Positions 52,101 to 63,895 of a stretch of DNA of 64,000 bases are shown one piece after another. The notes beneath the pieces were generated by a model that was not told where the DNA came from, ran no database searches, and saw nothing but the letters and a program-made list of their open reading frames with translations. The DNA is from Rhodoferax sp. TH121 (lineage in GTDB: Bacteria; Pseudomonadota; Gammaproteobacteria; Burkholderiales; Burkholderiaceae_C). The first letter of the stretch is position 1. Every line of letters starts with the position of its first letter. A program made the position numbers and the translations under genes. Location of the stretch: assembly GCF_002251855.1 (NCBI RefSeq), contig NZ_NOXW01000021.1:558001-622000 (forward strand), given 5' to 3'.

Positions 52101-55088
52101 ATCCGCATCGGTCTGGTGCGCTATGCGCAGCCGCGTGTGGAATCCAGCGTGACCCCGCAGGGCTTGCGGCGATTCAAATCCATCATCCTGCTCAACGGTT
52201 TTGCGCAGAACACCTTGCCCTTTGTGGCCGAAGAGCTGGGCGAACGTGCATTGGCGGCCATGCTCTACGCCCAAGGCTGGGACGTGTGGCTACTCGAATA
52301 CCGCGTCAGTCCCTTTTTGCGCGCCTCGGCCCGGCTCTCCAGCATGGACGACATCGGCGCTTGCGACCTTCCTGCCGCCGTCAATCACGCACTCAGCGTA
52401 TTGCAGTCCGAGCGCAGTGAGCCAGAGCTTCTGCCCGGCCAGCTCAGCGTGTTTAGCCACTGCGTGGGCTCGGCGTCCACCGCCATGGCCTTGCTGGGTG
52501 GCCACCTCATGCACGAGGCGGGCAAGCCCAAGGTGGCCGCCGTGCTGTTTTCGCAGTTCCAGCCTTATGTGATTGGTTCCGTTACCGCTCAGATGCGCTT
52601 GCAGGTGGCCTCGCTCATGGTCAATGCCTTGGGTCTGGAGTACGTGAACTTTGCTGCGGGTACGGCCCAGGCGGACGGTCTTCACGCACTCATGGACCGG
52701 CTGTTTGCCAGCTTCCATTACGACGAGGCCGAGCGTTGCCCGCACGAACACGACCTGCGTGTGCACCAGCCCGACAGCACCTCCTGCAAGCGCATGGCGG
52801 GTTTCCTCAGCCGCCTGTTCCGGCACGACCAGCTGATCGAAAGCCAGCCCGGCCGCCCCGGCACCCACGAGAAGCTGGACCTGTACTTTGGCCGCACTAA
52901 CCTGGGCGTGTTTTTGCATGGCGCCAAGTGCGTAGAGTACGAACATCTGGTGGACGCTGACGGCCAGAACATCTATGTGACGGACGAAAACGTGCGTCGC
53001 TACCTGGGCATGCCTGTCATGTTGCTGCATGGTGCGGACAATGTCCTGTTCGACAAGGAATCCCTGCACGAAACCCAGCGTCAGTTCAGCCGCGCCTTTG
53101 GCGGCCAGCGGCTGGCAACAGGTCTCGACCGCTTTTTGGTCGCCCAAGACCACGCCCATTTCGACTGCACCATTGGCAAGCGTGCGCCCGAGGTCATTTT
53201 TGCGGAGGTCGTGGACTTCTTCAACAAGGCCCAAGCTGCAGACCTGCCCGAACCCGCTACGCAAAATCGCCTGCGCGCCCGTCTGCCGCGCACCGGACCG
53301 CTTACGGGCTGGGTGCGTCGCGAGGGGGCGGATACGGTGGTGCGCGTCTGGATTGAGGTGGACAACTCCCAGGCCGATACGGCTGTGGCGGCCATGACGC
53401 TGCTTTCGGTCGGGCGCCAGCGCACGGTGCAAGCCTGGCCACTTGTCAGCAGCCCGCTCGAAGGACTGGTGGGGGTGGCAAAGGATGCATCGCCCGACCA
53501 GAGCATTGTGTATGCGGTGGCAGATCTGCGTGTACCGGCTGAATGGCAAGGCGCCATCACCGTGGCCATGGTGAGCCTGCACCGCATTGCGGCCGACGCA
53601 CCCACCGATACCCCGGCCGACGCACTGCATTGGCCTGCGCTGTGGGGTGCGCCCGTCACGGTGGCCGATGTGGCTCACAGTGGCGGGCGCAGCCCGGTGC
53701 CCGCGGTGCCCCCTTCGGCGGAGGCCGCGCATGCGGATTACCGGCACATCCTGGCGCAGGCGCAAGGGGCCGCTGGGTGGGAACTGGCTCCCACCACACG
53801 CGCTGTGCCCCATGCGGTAGGGCACGGGGCGCTACAGCCCTTGCCACTCGCATTGACCCTTGCCGACGCGGTGGCCCTGTTGCGCCCCCTAGCGGCTCTG
53901 GTGCGTGAGCAGCGTGCTGTGGCCTTGCGCGCGCAGCCCGGCACACTCTCACGCCAGCGCCGCAGCCTGCGCTGGATGCGCGATTGCGTGTTGCGTTTGC
54001 AGGGCCAACGGCTCGCGCCACACAACGGTCTGCGTTTCGTGGCAGCCACCTGTCGCCACCCGGGTATTACCGAGCTGGAGGCAGCCCGCAGTGACCACAC
54101 CCTGCAGCAACTGGCCGCACGCCAGCGGCAGGCTCCCGCCTCGCTGATGTGGATGCTGGGCGACCAGATTTACGCTGATGCACGCGCCGGTCTGGCGTCC
54201 AGCGCCTCGCCCATCGAATCGCTGTTGCCGCGCTACCGCGAGGCCTTTGGCTCGCCGGGCTTCCGGCAACTGGCGCGCAGCCTGCCGCTTTACATGGCCA
54301 TGGACGACCACGAGATTGCCGACAACTGGAGCCGTGACGAAGAACGCCTGGGCTTGGCCCGTGCGGTACTTACACGAAACGCCTTGAGCGCCTTTGCCGC
54401 ATTCCAGCGTGCCCATGGCCCGGCCCCGCTAGGGCCGCAGGGGCACGATGGGGCGGTGTCGCACACGGCAGCGGCATTTCTCTCGCTCAACACCCGCGTG
54501 CACCGCAACCGCGCACTCGGCACACAGCGGCGCTTGCTGGAACCCGGTCAGTGGCCGGTGCTGGAGGCTTGGCTGCTGCAGGAGCAGGCGCGTGGTAACC
54601 ATGCCAAGTTCATCGCCACCGGCGCCGTGCTGGCACCTGGGCTGGTGCAAGGGCTGGGCCGGCCCTCGCCAAGGTCGACTGACAACTGGCAGTTCGCCGA
54701 AGGCGACCGCCAACGTGTGCTCGACTTCATCGCTACGCAGCGCATCAGCAACGTGGTGTTCCTGTCGGGCGACTACCACTGCGCAGCCAGCGCCACCATT
54801 GTGTTCAGCCACAGCCCGGTCAAGGCTTATGCACTGGTCACGCCACCGCTGCACGCGCCGCTGCGTTTTGCCAACGTGGCCGCCAGCGATGTGCTGGCAC
54901 AAGAGACCGTGCCGCTGGCAGGCGGTAACGCGCAGATTGAGGCGCAGGCCTGGAATGGCGACGGTTGGCTGGAGTGCGAACTGGCGCCACAGCCCGGTGG
55001 CGGCCAGCAGCTGCGCGCCAGTTTCAGCATGCGCCGCTTCGATGTGGCCACGCCAGATCAGGTGCAGGTCGACTGGCTCTTGGGCTAA
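49161..55088 (+). CDS. Giant fusion: GMC oxidoreductase - alpha/beta hydrolase - PhoD-type phosphatase
   Basis: 1975 residues from the ATG at 49161 (GGGAG 7 nt upstream). Residues 1-600: FAD GMC oxidase of cholesterol-oxidase type ([30 protein letters not shown] near 222, HPLGGCRM near 537, [15 protein letters not shown]). About 1000-1360: alpha/beta hydrolase with [11 protein letters not shown], nucleophile elbow SHCVGS (Cys in the Ser position), [13 protein letters not shown] and [12 protein letters not shown]. About 1617-1975: PhoD-like metallophosphatase ([32 protein letters not shown]). A lipocalin-like or linker stretch (600-1000) is not recognised. No signal peptide is seen. It suggests multistep degradation of a sterol or lipid ester. 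Confidence 0.9.
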   Translation: MHWLSHGVEQLIASTQEEGYAPEVVVVGSGYGGSVAALRFAEHGYSVAVLERGSEYVAGEFPTDFGQFGGFVRAEVGGNADRAQGPSAIGYEDALFDFRVGTRATALVGNGLGGGSLINAAVALRPDARVFQQEAWPAPLRDASLDADYARAAQVLEVQSPEAQRASPACVPQHTLKYQRMQEIGQAAADRFGSSRLQVRTEDVSLAIEFRAQAPAALGPRDACVGCGDCCSGCNHNAKLSLDKTYLPRAAQAGARMFTGVSVLYVQHRPDVAHPGRDWEVHCVRTTERGAWEQSFDAPEGPLNLAYEFVLRTGRVVLSAGTFGSSEILLRSRAHGLPVAHSWLGKGISANGDDLSAAYDMDDQANAVGEGSGTVRPAGDKVGPTISSVIRFHDTQDHTQSTVTEDGGIPGMLAPIVGEALATLGVLPQLARFGVRQSGERDPLVADPLRTARSLVMLGMGHDSSAGRAHLAKPQSRIAWSWELGAQDPAPGLHRSRAASVEGVGAEFLPNPATGVLPDKIASVLSGPKAEPSWITVHPLGGCRMAASPAHGVVNHQGQVFLPDGSVHTGLVVVDGSVIPTSLGVNPLLTITALAERACRLLLQDEPARAPQTRTLPPHPPIAPTVKAGPDAPRGTVLAEVLRGPLQPEPEAVLPSWWPTGITSPAAALFLEMDVADWTRLWQDPSHTLLALPGSATARSLTASRLVIDAAHGPSTVLHVTGGTVQLFRAAPEGFIARACRTLRAGLTYGIARWYPDSKRPKEEGAPKQKLKDLVWDGLKLLWHASAARTFDYRLTLSDGERSWYLQGSKLIQPALGWSELWAWARNKWQHGGWPAPQRRSVWDELTQLDVQLMQAKGGRVLATGRLTMDVPEMVRRIAPQMKPGPDTVNGLAAFITYPLTILRYVVSSRMLDFRLPDYRADLPAVDPATLPDNGDFELTADQYPPIRLPDGHSVQPQAPVCLTVPLRAGEDASDPKTETIRIGLVRYAQPRVESSVTPQGLRRFKSIILLNGFAQNTLPFVAEELGERALAAMLYAQGWDVWLLEYRVSPFLRASARLSSMDDIGACDLPAAVNHALSVLQSERSEPELLPGQLSVFSHCVGSASTAMALLGGHLMHEAGKPKVAAVLFSQFQPYVIGSVTAQMRLQVASLMVNALGLEYVNFAAGTAQADGLHALMDRLFASFHYDEAERCPHEHDLRVHQPDSTSCKRMAGFLSRLFRHDQLIESQPGRPGTHEKLDLYFGRTNLGVFLHGAKCVEYEHLVDADGQNIYVTDENVRRYLGMPVMLLHGADNVLFDKESLHETQRQFSRAFGGQRLATGLDRFLVAQDHAHFDCTIGKRAPEVIFAEVVDFFNKAQAADLPEPATQNRLRARLPRTGPLTGWVRREGADTVVRVWIEVDNSQADTAVAAMTLLSVGRQRTVQAWPLVSSPLEGLVGVAKDASPDQSIVYAVADLRVPAEWQGAITVAMVSLHRIAADAPTDTPADALHWPALWGAPVTVADVAHSGGRSPVPAVPPSAEAAHADYRHILAQAQGAAGWELAPTTRAVPHAVGHGALQPLPLALTLADAVALLRPLAALVREQRAVALRAQPGTLSRQRRSLRWMRDCVLRLQGQRLAPHNGLRFVAATCRHPGITELEAARSDHTLQQLAARQRQAPASLMWMLGDQIYADARAGLASSASPIESLLPRYREAFGSPGFRQLARSLPLYMAMDDHEIADNWSRDEERLGLARAVLTRNALSAFAAFQRAHGPAPLGPQGHDGAVSHTAAAFLSLNTRVHRNRALGTQRRLLEPGQWPVLEAWLLQEQARGNHAKFIATGAVLAPGLVQGLGRPSPRSTDNWQFAEGDRQRVLDFIATQRISNVVFLSGDYHCAASATIVFSHSPVKAYALVTPPLHAPLRFANVAASDVLAQETVPLAGGNAQIEAQAWNGDGWLECELAPQPGGGQQLRASFSMRRFDVATPDQVQVDWLLG

Positions 55089-55164
55089 GCGTGCTGGGGA
55101 TTGGCCCGGCGTTTGATGTGGGTCAAACTCTGGACCAATGCCCGCTGGCGCTGGGGGGGCGGGC

Positions 55165-55192
55165 CTTGAAATGGGGCACCATGGCCCCAAGC
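55165..55192 (+). promoter_or_regulatory. Sigma-32 (heat-shock) promoter of clpB
   Basis: CTTGAAA (55165-55171), 13-bp spacer, CCCCAAG (55185-55191), close to the consensus CTTGAA/CCCCATnT and 37 bp before the clpB ATG. Confidence 0.78.
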
Positions 55193-55227
55193 TGGAAGGC
55201 ATCTGAATCACAGTCGCGGGAGCAGCA

Positions 55228-57825
<2,598 letters not shown>

Positions 57826-57830
57826 CGCCA

Positions 57831-57884
57831 GCCCCCCCAAATGCAAAACGCACCGGAAACGGTGCGTTTTGCATTTGGGGGGGC
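57831..57884. terminator. Very long perfect hairpin after clpB
   Basis: 25-bp perfect arms (57831-57855 and 57860-57884; inner part AAAACGCACCG and its complement) with a GAAA tetraloop. It lies 5 bp after the clpB stop and 3 bp before the convergent DUF3149 stop. Only a weak T-tract follows on either strand. Confidence 0.85.
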
Positions 57885-57886
57885 TT

Positions 57887-58015
57887 TCAAGGTTTTTCGT
57901 TCATCTTGCGGCGGAAGAAGGCGCCAAACCACACCGCCATCGCCACAATAAACGCCAGCACCGCCAAGCTCATGAGGCCGTAGTCAGTGGAAAACAAATC
58001 GGACATCAGTTTCAT
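57887..58015 (-). CDS. DUF3149 small membrane protein
   Basis: 42 residues, below the usual gene-length cut-off. It starts MKLMSDLFSTDYGLMSL, then a single membrane span (VLAFIVAMAVWFGAFF) and a basic RRKMNEKP end. TAGGAG lies 8 nt before the ATG. Length, start and layout match the DUF3149 family of tiny membrane proteins, function unknown. Confidence 0.85.
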   Translation of the reverse strand: MKLMSDLFSTDYGLMSLAVLAFIVAMAVWFGAFFRRKMNEKP

Positions 58016-58088
58016 GGTTTTCTCCTAAGTGACCACGCTATCCTAGGCCTGTGGCTGCTGCAGGTTCTGACCTGTATCAACCCCTGTG

Positions 58089-58448
58089 TCAGGCTGCCGT
58101 TGGGGCTGGGGCCATGCTGTTCCATGCGGCACCTGCCTCGGCGGCGTACATCAGGGCGGGGCCGCCGCCCATATAGACACACACGGCCAGCATTTCATCC
58201 AGCTCGGCGCGGGTGCAGCCCAGCTTGTGCAGCGCCTTGATGTGAAAGCCGATACACCCCGAGCAATGCTGGGTGATGCCAATGGCCAGAGCTATCAGCT
58301 CTTTGTGCTTCGCGCTCACGGCGCCATCGGCCATGGCCGCTTTGGCCAGTTGCCCAAAACCTTGCAGCGCATCAGGCTGCGCCTTGCGCAGGGGGGCCAG
58401 GTTGTCGTTGATGTTCTTGATCAGGGTGCTGTGGTCAAAGCTGCTCAT
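58089..58448 (-). CDS. AhpD-like/carboxymuconolactone decarboxylase family protein
   Basis: 119 residues. CMD-domain motif KHKELIALAIGITQHCSGCI with the CxxC and following His (GFHIKAL), typical of AhpD-type peroxidase adaptors. It is probably a cytoplasmic redox protein; substrate unknown. It lies 73 bp upstream of DUF3149 on the same strand. Confidence 0.9.
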   Translation of the reverse strand: MSSFDHSTLIKNINDNLAPLRKAQPDALQGFGQLAKAAMADGAVSAKHKELIALAIGITQHCSGCIGFHIKALHKLGCTRAELDEMLAVCVYMGGGPALMYAAEAGAAWNSMAPAPTAA

Positions 58449-58594
58449 GCGGTGCTCCGGAGGCTGAAAACCTCACTGTAGGCAGACAGCGACCGGGGTG
58501 CCTTGACCCGGCGCAAACAGGCTGCGATTGCCGTCAAGTTAGCTTGCAGAACGCACGATTTGGTGCCGAATTGGCATCTAGGACCTGTGGATAT

Positions 58595-58621
58595 TGCGTG
58601 AGCAGCTATCAAATGTATAGC
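58595..58621 (+). repeat. 27-nt dispersed hairpin element, copy 11
   Basis: TGCGTGAGCAGCTATC, loop, ATAGC with an intact stem. It lies 14 bp downstream of the last gene of the osmoprotectant operon (stop at 58635), in the 186-bp gap where I see nothing else. Confidence 0.8.
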
Positions 58622-58634
58622 GATTTGCGGGCAC

Positions 58635-59399
58635 TCAGCCTTGCCACTGAACGCGCCGCGCCAACCGCTCAAACGCCATGTCTGCCGCCACGGCCAGCAG
58701 GCCCACCAGCACGGCGCCTTGCAACACGTAGGCGGTGTTGAAGCCGGAGAGGCCGACGATGATGGGGGAGCCCAGCGTCTTGGCGCCCACGGTGGAGGCT
58801 ATTGCCGCGGTGCCGATGTTGATGATGACGGAGGTGCGCACACCGGCCACCCACAGCGGCAGGGCCAGCGGCACCTGCACCCGCCACAGCCGCTGCCAGG
58901 GTGAGAGCCCCATGGCCCGTGCCGACTCCTGCACCGGCCGCGGCACCGACTCCAGCCCGGCCAGTGTGGCCTGCAGCACCGGCAGCAGGCCAAACAGCGA
59001 CAGCGCCAGAAGCGCGGGCAGCTCACCAAAACCCACCGCAGGCACGGCCACGGCCAACACGGCCACGGGCGGAAAGGTCTGGCCCATGGCGGCGATGGTT
59101 TCCAGCAGTGGGCGGAAGGCTCGGCCTGCCGGGCGCGTGGCGGCCAGGCCAGCGGCCGTTCCCAGCAGCACCGACACCGCGCTGGACACTGTCACTAGCC
59201 CCAAGTGTTGCCACAGCAAGCTGGCCAGCGGCTCCTGCAGGTAGACCGGGCGCGGCAGCGCAGGGAAAAGGGCGGCAAACAGGGGCTGGCTGTGCGGCAA
59301 GCCATAGGCCAGCGCCAGTAGCAGTGCCACTGTCCACGGCAGGCGGTCGGCCCACCAGGCGCGGGCAGGCTGCGGTGCGTTCACCAAGTTCTTAGCCAC
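58635..59399 (-). CDS. yehW: Osmoprotectant ABC transporter permease (YehW-like)
   Basis: 254 residues if GTG 59399 is used (8-nt overlap with the ATPase gene); an ATG at 59459 would overlap far more. About six membrane spans. The permease signature is [22 protein letters not shown] with [17 protein letters not shown] after it, as in glycine-betaine/osmoprotectant (OpuC/Yeh) systems. It is last in the order osmF-yehY-yehX-yehW. The start is uncertain. Confidence 0.87.
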   Translation of the reverse strand: MAKNLVNAPQPARAWWADRLPWTVALLLALAYGLPHSQPLFAALFPALPRPVYLQEPLASLLWQHLGLVTVSSAVSVLLGTAAGLAATRPAGRAFRPLLETIAAMGQTFPPVAVLAVAVPAVGFGELPALLALSLFGLLPVLQATLAGLESVPRPVQESARAMGLSPWQRLWRVQVPLALPLWVAGVRTSVIINIGTAAIASTVGAKTLGSPIIVGLSGFNTAYVLQGAVLVGLLAVAADMAFERLARRVQWQG

Positions 59400-60333
59400 G
59401 GTGCTGCGCTTCCAGCAGATCTGCCGCGCGCACCTGGCCCAGCACCTGCCCGGCAGCACCTACCACGCGCAGCGTGGACACCGCCTGCGCTGCCATGTGC
59501 GACAGGGCCTCGCGCACCGTGGCGGTGTCGGCAATCTGAGCAAGGGGCGTGGGCTCGGCCAGCGGCTGCACCAGTGGCGCAATGGGCCGCAGCGAGAGCA
59601 GCTTGAGCCCACGGTCGGCGCGGCCCACAAAGTCCGCCACAAAGTCATTGGCTGGCGTCGCCAGCAGCTCCAGTGGCGTGCCTACTTGTTCCACACGGCC
59701 CTGGCGCAGCAGCACGATGCGCGTGGCCAGCAGCAGGGCTTCGTCAATGTCGTGCGTCACCAGCACAATGGTTTTGCCAGACGCCTGGTGCACACGTTGG
59801 AGCTCCAGCTGCAGCGCGGTGCGCGTCACCGGGTCCAGCGCGCCAAAGGGTTCGTCCATCAGCAGCACATCTGGGTCAGCCGCCAGTGCGCGCGCCACGC
59901 CCACCCGCTGCAGCTGCCCGCCCGACAGCTGGTGCGGGTAGCGGTTGCGGTATTGCGCAGGCTCCATCGCAAACAGGGTCAGCAGCTCGGTCACACGCGC
60001 GTCAATGCGCTCCGCGCTCCAGCCCAGCAGCTGCGGCACGGTGGCGATGTTACGCGCCACCGTCCAGTGCGGGAACAGGCCCACCGACTGGATGGCATAG
60101 CCCATGCGCCGGCGCAGGTCCAGCACGTCAAAGCTGTAGATCTCTTGCCCGTCCAGCAGAATCCGGCCCCCGTCATGGTCCACCATGCGGTTGACCATCT
60201 TGAGTGCGGTGGACTTGCCCGAACCCGAGGGCCCGATCAGCACCAGCAGCTCGCCACGCGCAATGTGCAGGTTCAGGTCGGTAATGGCGGGGGCGCCGTC
60301 GTAAGACTTACTGGTGTGGTCGAAGGTGATCAT
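59392..60333 (-). CDS. yehX: Osmoprotectant ABC transporter ATPase (YehX-like)
   Basis: 313 residues. Walker [18 protein letters not shown], signature [17 protein letters not shown], Walker [13 protein letters not shown], switch His in [10 protein letters not shown], then a C-terminal CBS-like region (about 255-313) as in OpuA/OpuC ATPases that sense ionic strength. Its start overlaps the yehY stop (ATGA). Confidence 0.93.
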   Translation of the reverse strand: MITFDHTSKSYDGAPAITDLNLHIARGELLVLIGPSGSGKSTALKMVNRMVDHDGGRILLDGQEIYSFDVLDLRRRMGYAIQSVGLFPHWTVARNIATVPQLLGWSAERIDARVTELLTLFAMEPAQYRNRYPHQLSGGQLQRVGVARALAADPDVLLMDEPFGALDPVTRTALQLELQRVHQASGKTIVLVTHDIDEALLLATRIVLLRQGRVEQVGTPLELLATPANDFVADFVGRADRGLKLLSLRPIAPLVQPLAEPTPLAQIADTATVREALSHMAAQAVSTLRVVGAAGQVLGQVRAADLLEAQHRG

Positions 60334-61508
60334 GCGGAGGGCGCCTCCAGCAGGGCGCCCAAGGCTTTGAAACCGGCATCGGCCAACACGGCCAGCAGCA
60401 TGATGGGCAGCACGCCCAGCATCACCAGCTCGTTGGCCGCGCTGAACAGGCCGTCAAACATGATGCTACCCAGGCCCCCGGCACCCACCAGCGCGGTAAC
60501 AGCAGCCAGGCCCGTGGTCTGCACCACCGCCGTGCGCAGGCCGATGAGCAATACCGGTAGCGCGAGCGGCAGCTCCACCTGCCACAGCACCTGCCAGGGC
60601 GCCATGCCCATGGCGCGCGCCGCGGTGGTGGCCGCTACGGGCACCTGCTCCAGCCCGGCCAGCGTGGAGCGGGCGATGGGCAACAGCGCATACAGCAGCA
60701 GCGCCAGCACCGCAGGCGCCAGTCCCACACCGCTGATGCCCATTTGCCCCAGCACCGGCGCCTGCGCGGCGGCCCAGGCCAGCGGCGCCATCAGCAAGCC
60801 AAACAGCGCAATGGAAGGAATCGTCTGGATCACATTGAGCACGGGAAACAGCGTTTGGCGCAGCCGTGGCGTGCGGGCCATCGCCCAGGCCAGCGGCACG
60901 CCAATACCTACGGCGGGCACCGTGGCCAGCAGCACGATCTGCAGATGGCGCAGCACGGCAGCGCCAAACACATCGCTGCGGTTGGCGTACTCTTTGGCGA
61001 TGGAAAGGTCTTGCCCAACACCCGGTGCGGCCAGTACAGCCAGCAAGGGCAGGGCGGTGGCTGCGAGTACGGCCAGGCGTGCCACGGTGCCCAGCCGCAG
61101 CCGTGCTACCGCATCCAGTGCCGCCAGCCAGGCCAGGCTCGCCAGCGTCCAGAAGCCGGCGCCCAGCGCTGTGCGGTGCAGGGGCGATTCGGTGTTTGCC
61201 ACTTGCTGGGCGTGTGCGCCTGCCAGCAGCCACAGCCCGGCCAGCGTGGCGGCCATGGCCGTTAGCACCAGTGCGTGTGCGGCGCGGCGCTGGGCCTGCA
61301 GGGTAGCGAAGAGCAGCACCACAACCGTGAGCGCAGTGACCAGCCAGGCAACATGGCTCTGCAGTACGTTGACCAGGTAAACGGGCTCGCCTGATAGCAG
61401 GCGGTTGGGCGCCACGCGCACAAAGGGCAGAGCCCAAGCGGCAGTCAGTGCCAGTGCAGTGCACAGCGCCAGCACCGGGTTGCAGCGCTGGGTAGGCGTA
61501 TCCGCCAC
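60330..61508 (-). CDS. yehY: Osmoprotectant ABC transporter permease (YehY-like)
   Basis: 392 residues, larger than YehW because of an N-terminal membrane block of several spans, as in E. coli YehY. The core has VLNVIQTIPSIALFGLLMAP, AARAMGMAPWQVLWQVELPLA and TGLAAVTALVGAGGLGSIMF. It pairs with the second permease as a heterodimer. It starts 8 bp after the binding-protein gene. Confidence 0.92.
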   Translation of the reverse strand: MADTPTQRCNPVLALCTALALTAAWALPFVRVAPNRLLSGEPVYLVNVLQSHVAWLVTALTVVVLLFATLQAQRRAAHALVLTAMAATLAGLWLLAGAHAQQVANTESPLHRTALGAGFWTLASLAWLAALDAVARLRLGTVARLAVLAATALPLLAVLAAPGVGQDLSIAKEYANRSDVFGAAVLRHLQIVLLATVPAVGIGVPLAWAMARTPRLRQTLFPVLNVIQTIPSIALFGLLMAPLAWAAAQAPVLGQMGISGVGLAPAVLALLLYALLPIARSTLAGLEQVPVAATTAARAMGMAPWQVLWQVELPLALPVLLIGLRTAVVQTTGLAAVTALVGAGGLGSIMFDGLFSAANELVMLGVLPIMLLAVLADAGFKALGALLEAPSA

Positions 61509-61516
61509 GGCGGCGC

Positions 61517-62446
61517 TTATTGCAGGAAACCCTTGCTCTGCAAGAAGGTGGTGGCCACCTTGCGTGGGTCCTGTCCTTCCAACTGAATGCGGGCGTTCAG
61601 CATTTGCAGCGTGGGGCCGTCCAGCGCCTTGAAGATGGGGGTCAGCACCGTGGCAATGGCTGGGTACTGCTTGAGCACCGCTTCACGCACCAGCGGTGCG
61701 GGTGCATACACGGGCTGCACACCCTTGGGATCGTCCATCACTACCAAGCCCAGCGCGGCCACCGGGCCGTCGGTGCCATAGGCCATTGCGGCGTTCACCC
61801 CTGAGGTCTTTTCGGCCGCAGCCTTGATGGTGGCCGCCGTGTCGCCCCCGGCCAGCACCAGCGCCTGGTCGGCGCGCAGCTTGAAGCCATAGGCGGCCTG
61901 GAAGGCGGGCATGGCATCGGCACGCGCCATGAATTCGGCCGAGGCTGCCAGCTTGAACGTGCCGCCTTTGGCGATGTAGCGGCCCATGTCCTCCAGCGTG
62001 CGCAGCTGGTTGGCGCTGGCTACATCACGGCGCACGGCAATCGCCCAGGTGTTGTTGGCATTGGCCGGCTCCAGCCAGACGATTTTGTTCTTCTCCAGGT
62101 CCATTTTCTTGGCCAGCTCGTAGCCCGCGCGCAGGCTCTTCCAGGCCTTGTTGCCCTCGTCGCCCAGCATGAATGCACCGTTGCCGGTGTACTCGGGGTA
62201 GAGGTCAATCTCGCCGGCCAGCAGCGCCGTGCGCACCACCTTGGTATTGCCCAGCGCCACTTTGTTCTCGGTCTTGATGCCCTTGGCCTCCAGCGCCAGC
62301 ACGATGATGTTGCCCAGCAGCTTGCCTTCGGTGTCGATCTTGGAGCCCACGCGCACAGGGCCTTGGGCCTGGGCGGCCCAGCTGGCCAGCAGGCTGGCAG
62401 CCAGCACCAGCAGGTGGCGACGCATGAAGAGGTGGGAGGTGAACAT
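61517..62446 (-). CDS. osmF: Osmoprotectant-binding periplasmic protein (OsmF/YehZ-like)
   Basis: 309 residues from the ATG at 62446 (AAAGG 7 nt upstream). Signal peptide (RRHLLVLAASLLASWAAQAQ), then the OpuAC-type fold: VGSKIDTEGKLLGNIIVLAL, GEIDLYPEYTGNGA and WLEPANANNTWAIAVRRD. In E. coli OsmF binds glycine betaine weakly and is part of the RpoS regulon; rpoS is in this window but far away. First gene of the four-gene operon. Confidence 0.93.
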   Translation of the reverse strand: MFTSHLFMRRHLLVLAASLLASWAAQAQGPVRVGSKIDTEGKLLGNIIVLALEAKGIKTENKVALGNTKVVRTALLAGEIDLYPEYTGNGAFMLGDEGNKAWKSLRAGYELAKKMDLEKNKIVWLEPANANNTWAIAVRRDVASANQLRTLEDMGRYIAKGGTFKLAASAEFMARADAMPAFQAAYGFKLRADQALVLAGGDTAATIKAAAEKTSGVNAAMAYGTDGPVAALGLVVMDDPKGVQPVYAPAPLVREAVLKQYPAIATVLTPIFKALDGPTLQMLNARIQLEGQDPRKVATTFLQSKGFLQ

Positions 62447-62574
62447 GGCAGGGCCTTTCAAGTGTGGGCACAGGATAAGCGAAAGCGGATGGCCCCGGTA
62501 GGCCCCGGACGGCGGCGCTGTGGTGAAAGCTGTGATGCAATGGCAGCCCCTGCATGCAACATCTGGAGCCCGCC

Positions 62575-62856
62575 ATGAAAGCGATTTGGAACGGTACCGT
62601 AATAGCCGAAAGCAATGACACCGTGCTGGTGGAAGGCAGCCACTACTTCCCCGCCAGTGCCCTGAACCGCGACTATGTGCAGTTCAGCAACCACAAGACC
62701 AGCTGCGCCTGGAAAGGCCAAGCAAGCTATTACTCGCTGCTGGTGAATGGCGAGATGAACATCGACGCCGTCTGGTACTACGCCGATCCCAAACCCGAAG
62801 CTGAGATGGTGCGCGACCGCGTAGCCTTCTGGAAGGGCGTGCAGGTCACGGCCTGA
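62575..62856 (+). CDS. DUF427 domain protein
   Basis: 93 residues from the ATG at 62575 (GGAG upstream). Typical DUF427 text: IWNGTVIAESNDTVLVEGSHYFP, KTSCAWKGQASYYSL and AVWYYADPKPEAEMVRDRVAFW, a small beta-rich single-domain protein of unknown function. It stands alone, divergent from osmF. Confidence 0.88.
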   Translation: MKAIWNGTVIAESNDTVLVEGSHYFPASALNRDYVQFSNHKTSCAWKGQASYYSLLVNGEMNIDAVWYYADPKPEAEMVRDRVAFWKGVQVTA

Positions 62857-62898
62857 GCCATGCGTTGACCACACCAAAAATTTGATGGGAGAACCGCT

Positions 62899-63201
62899 AT
62901 GACAGACCAAGACACCCCCCACAACGGAGACTTTGCATCGCTCCTGGAGGCAAAGGCCAAAAATATGCCATCAGCGGCGGCCTCTGCCAGAGGCCCTGCT
63001 GGCGCCCCACCGGCTGCGGAGCCCTTCACACAGCGGCGCCAGACGATCGATGACGTACTGGTGCACGGCGAAGAACCCAGCGAAGAATTTTTGCAAGAGT
63101 GGAACGAGCTGAACAACCTGCCAGAAGTGTCCGACGAAGAGCTGGCGCAGCAGGCACTGAACGCCCCTGGGGCCGATGGCGACGTAAATACGCCTGAGTG
63201 A
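62899..63201 (+). CDS. Hypothetical acidic protein, 100 residues
   Basis: GGGAG precedes the ATG. The product is acidic and Ala/Glu/Pro-rich (FASLLEAKAKNMPSAA, VHGEEPSEEFLQEWNEL), without signal or membrane span. No family recognised. It lies 42 bp after DUF427 and may be cotranscribed. Confidence 0.6.
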   Translation: MTDQDTPHNGDFASLLEAKAKNMPSAAASARGPAGAPPAAEPFTQRRQTIDDVLVHGEEPSEEFLQEWNELNNLPEVSDEELAQQALNAPGADGDVNTPE

Positions 63202-63334
63202 GGCCTGGTTGCTGATGGCAACGGCGTTGTAGGAAATCGCCTACGTCAAGTCGAGATGATGTCCTCTGGTGGTGGCCGCACAGGCCAGCCAAACTGGCGT
63301 TGAGATTGTTTCAATCGTCACAGAAGGACACTTT

Positions 63335-63814
63335 ATGAACTCGTACCCCATTCAGACCAAACCAACCATCATTCCCCGCCTGCACCCCCTGGTGGCGCTT
63401 GCTGCCGGTTCGGTGGTGCTGGTGAGCCTGCTGGGCGCCGCTGCCATCACGGGCATTCTTCCCAACTCCAATGCCAAGGCGGCGTCCGATGGTGTTGCCA
63501 TCAGTGCCCCGGTAGAGGTGTCTACCCCTGCTGCAAAAAACACCGTGCAAAAGGCCGCCAGCCAGAAGCAATCCGCGCCAAAGTCCTCCACCCCAGTAGC
63601 AGCAAACACCAACACCCCTGCGCAACCCGCTGCATCGCCTGCCGCTCCGGCAGAGAAAAACAGCGTCGTTGGCATCGGTGTGGGTGCCCTTGTGGGCGGC
63701 GCACTGGGCAGCCAGATTGGCAGTGGTGATGGCAAGACCCTGGCAACCATCGCAGGTGCTGTGGGCGGTGGCTACATTGGCAATGAAATTGCCAAGAAGA
63801 ACGCGGCCCCCTGA
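63335..63814 (+). CDS. Glycine-zipper 2TM domain membrane protein
   Basis: 159 residues from the ATG at 63335 (AAGGA upstream). N-terminal membrane span (LVALAAGSVVLVSLLGAAAI), an Ala/Pro/Lys-rich linker, and a C-terminal glycine-zipper region GIGVGALVGGALGSQIGSG followed by AGAVGGGYIGNEIAKK, as in Rick_17kDa/2TM proteins associated with the outer membrane. Function unknown. Confidence 0.85.
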   Translation: MNSYPIQTKPTIIPRLHPLVALAAGSVVLVSLLGAAAITGILPNSNAKAASDGVAISAPVEVSTPAAKNTVQKAASQKQSAPKSSTPVAANTNTPAQPAASPAAPAEKNSVVGIGVGALVGGALGSQIGSGDGKTLATIAGAVGGGYIGNEIAKKNAAP

Positions 63815-63836
63815 GCTTCGCCCCGTCCCCTAACCA

Positions 63837-63871
63837 AACAGGCCTTCGGCGTCATGCGCTGGAGGCCTGTT
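63837..63871. terminator. Possible weak terminator between convergent genes
   Basis: Arms AACAGGCCT and AGGCCTGTT with a 17-nt loop, between the glycine-zipper gene and the convergent zinc-ribbon gene. There is no T-tract on the plus strand and only a short one on the minus. Confidence 0.4.
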
Positions 63872-63895
63872 GGCGTTGTGCTGCTGCCAAATTGG

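Noticed and set aside
59401..61380. 659-residue plus-strand open frame opposite the osmoprotectant ABC genes
   Set aside because: It runs antisense to clear ABC transporter genes; Arg/Ser/Ala-rich low-complexity translation typical of a shadow.
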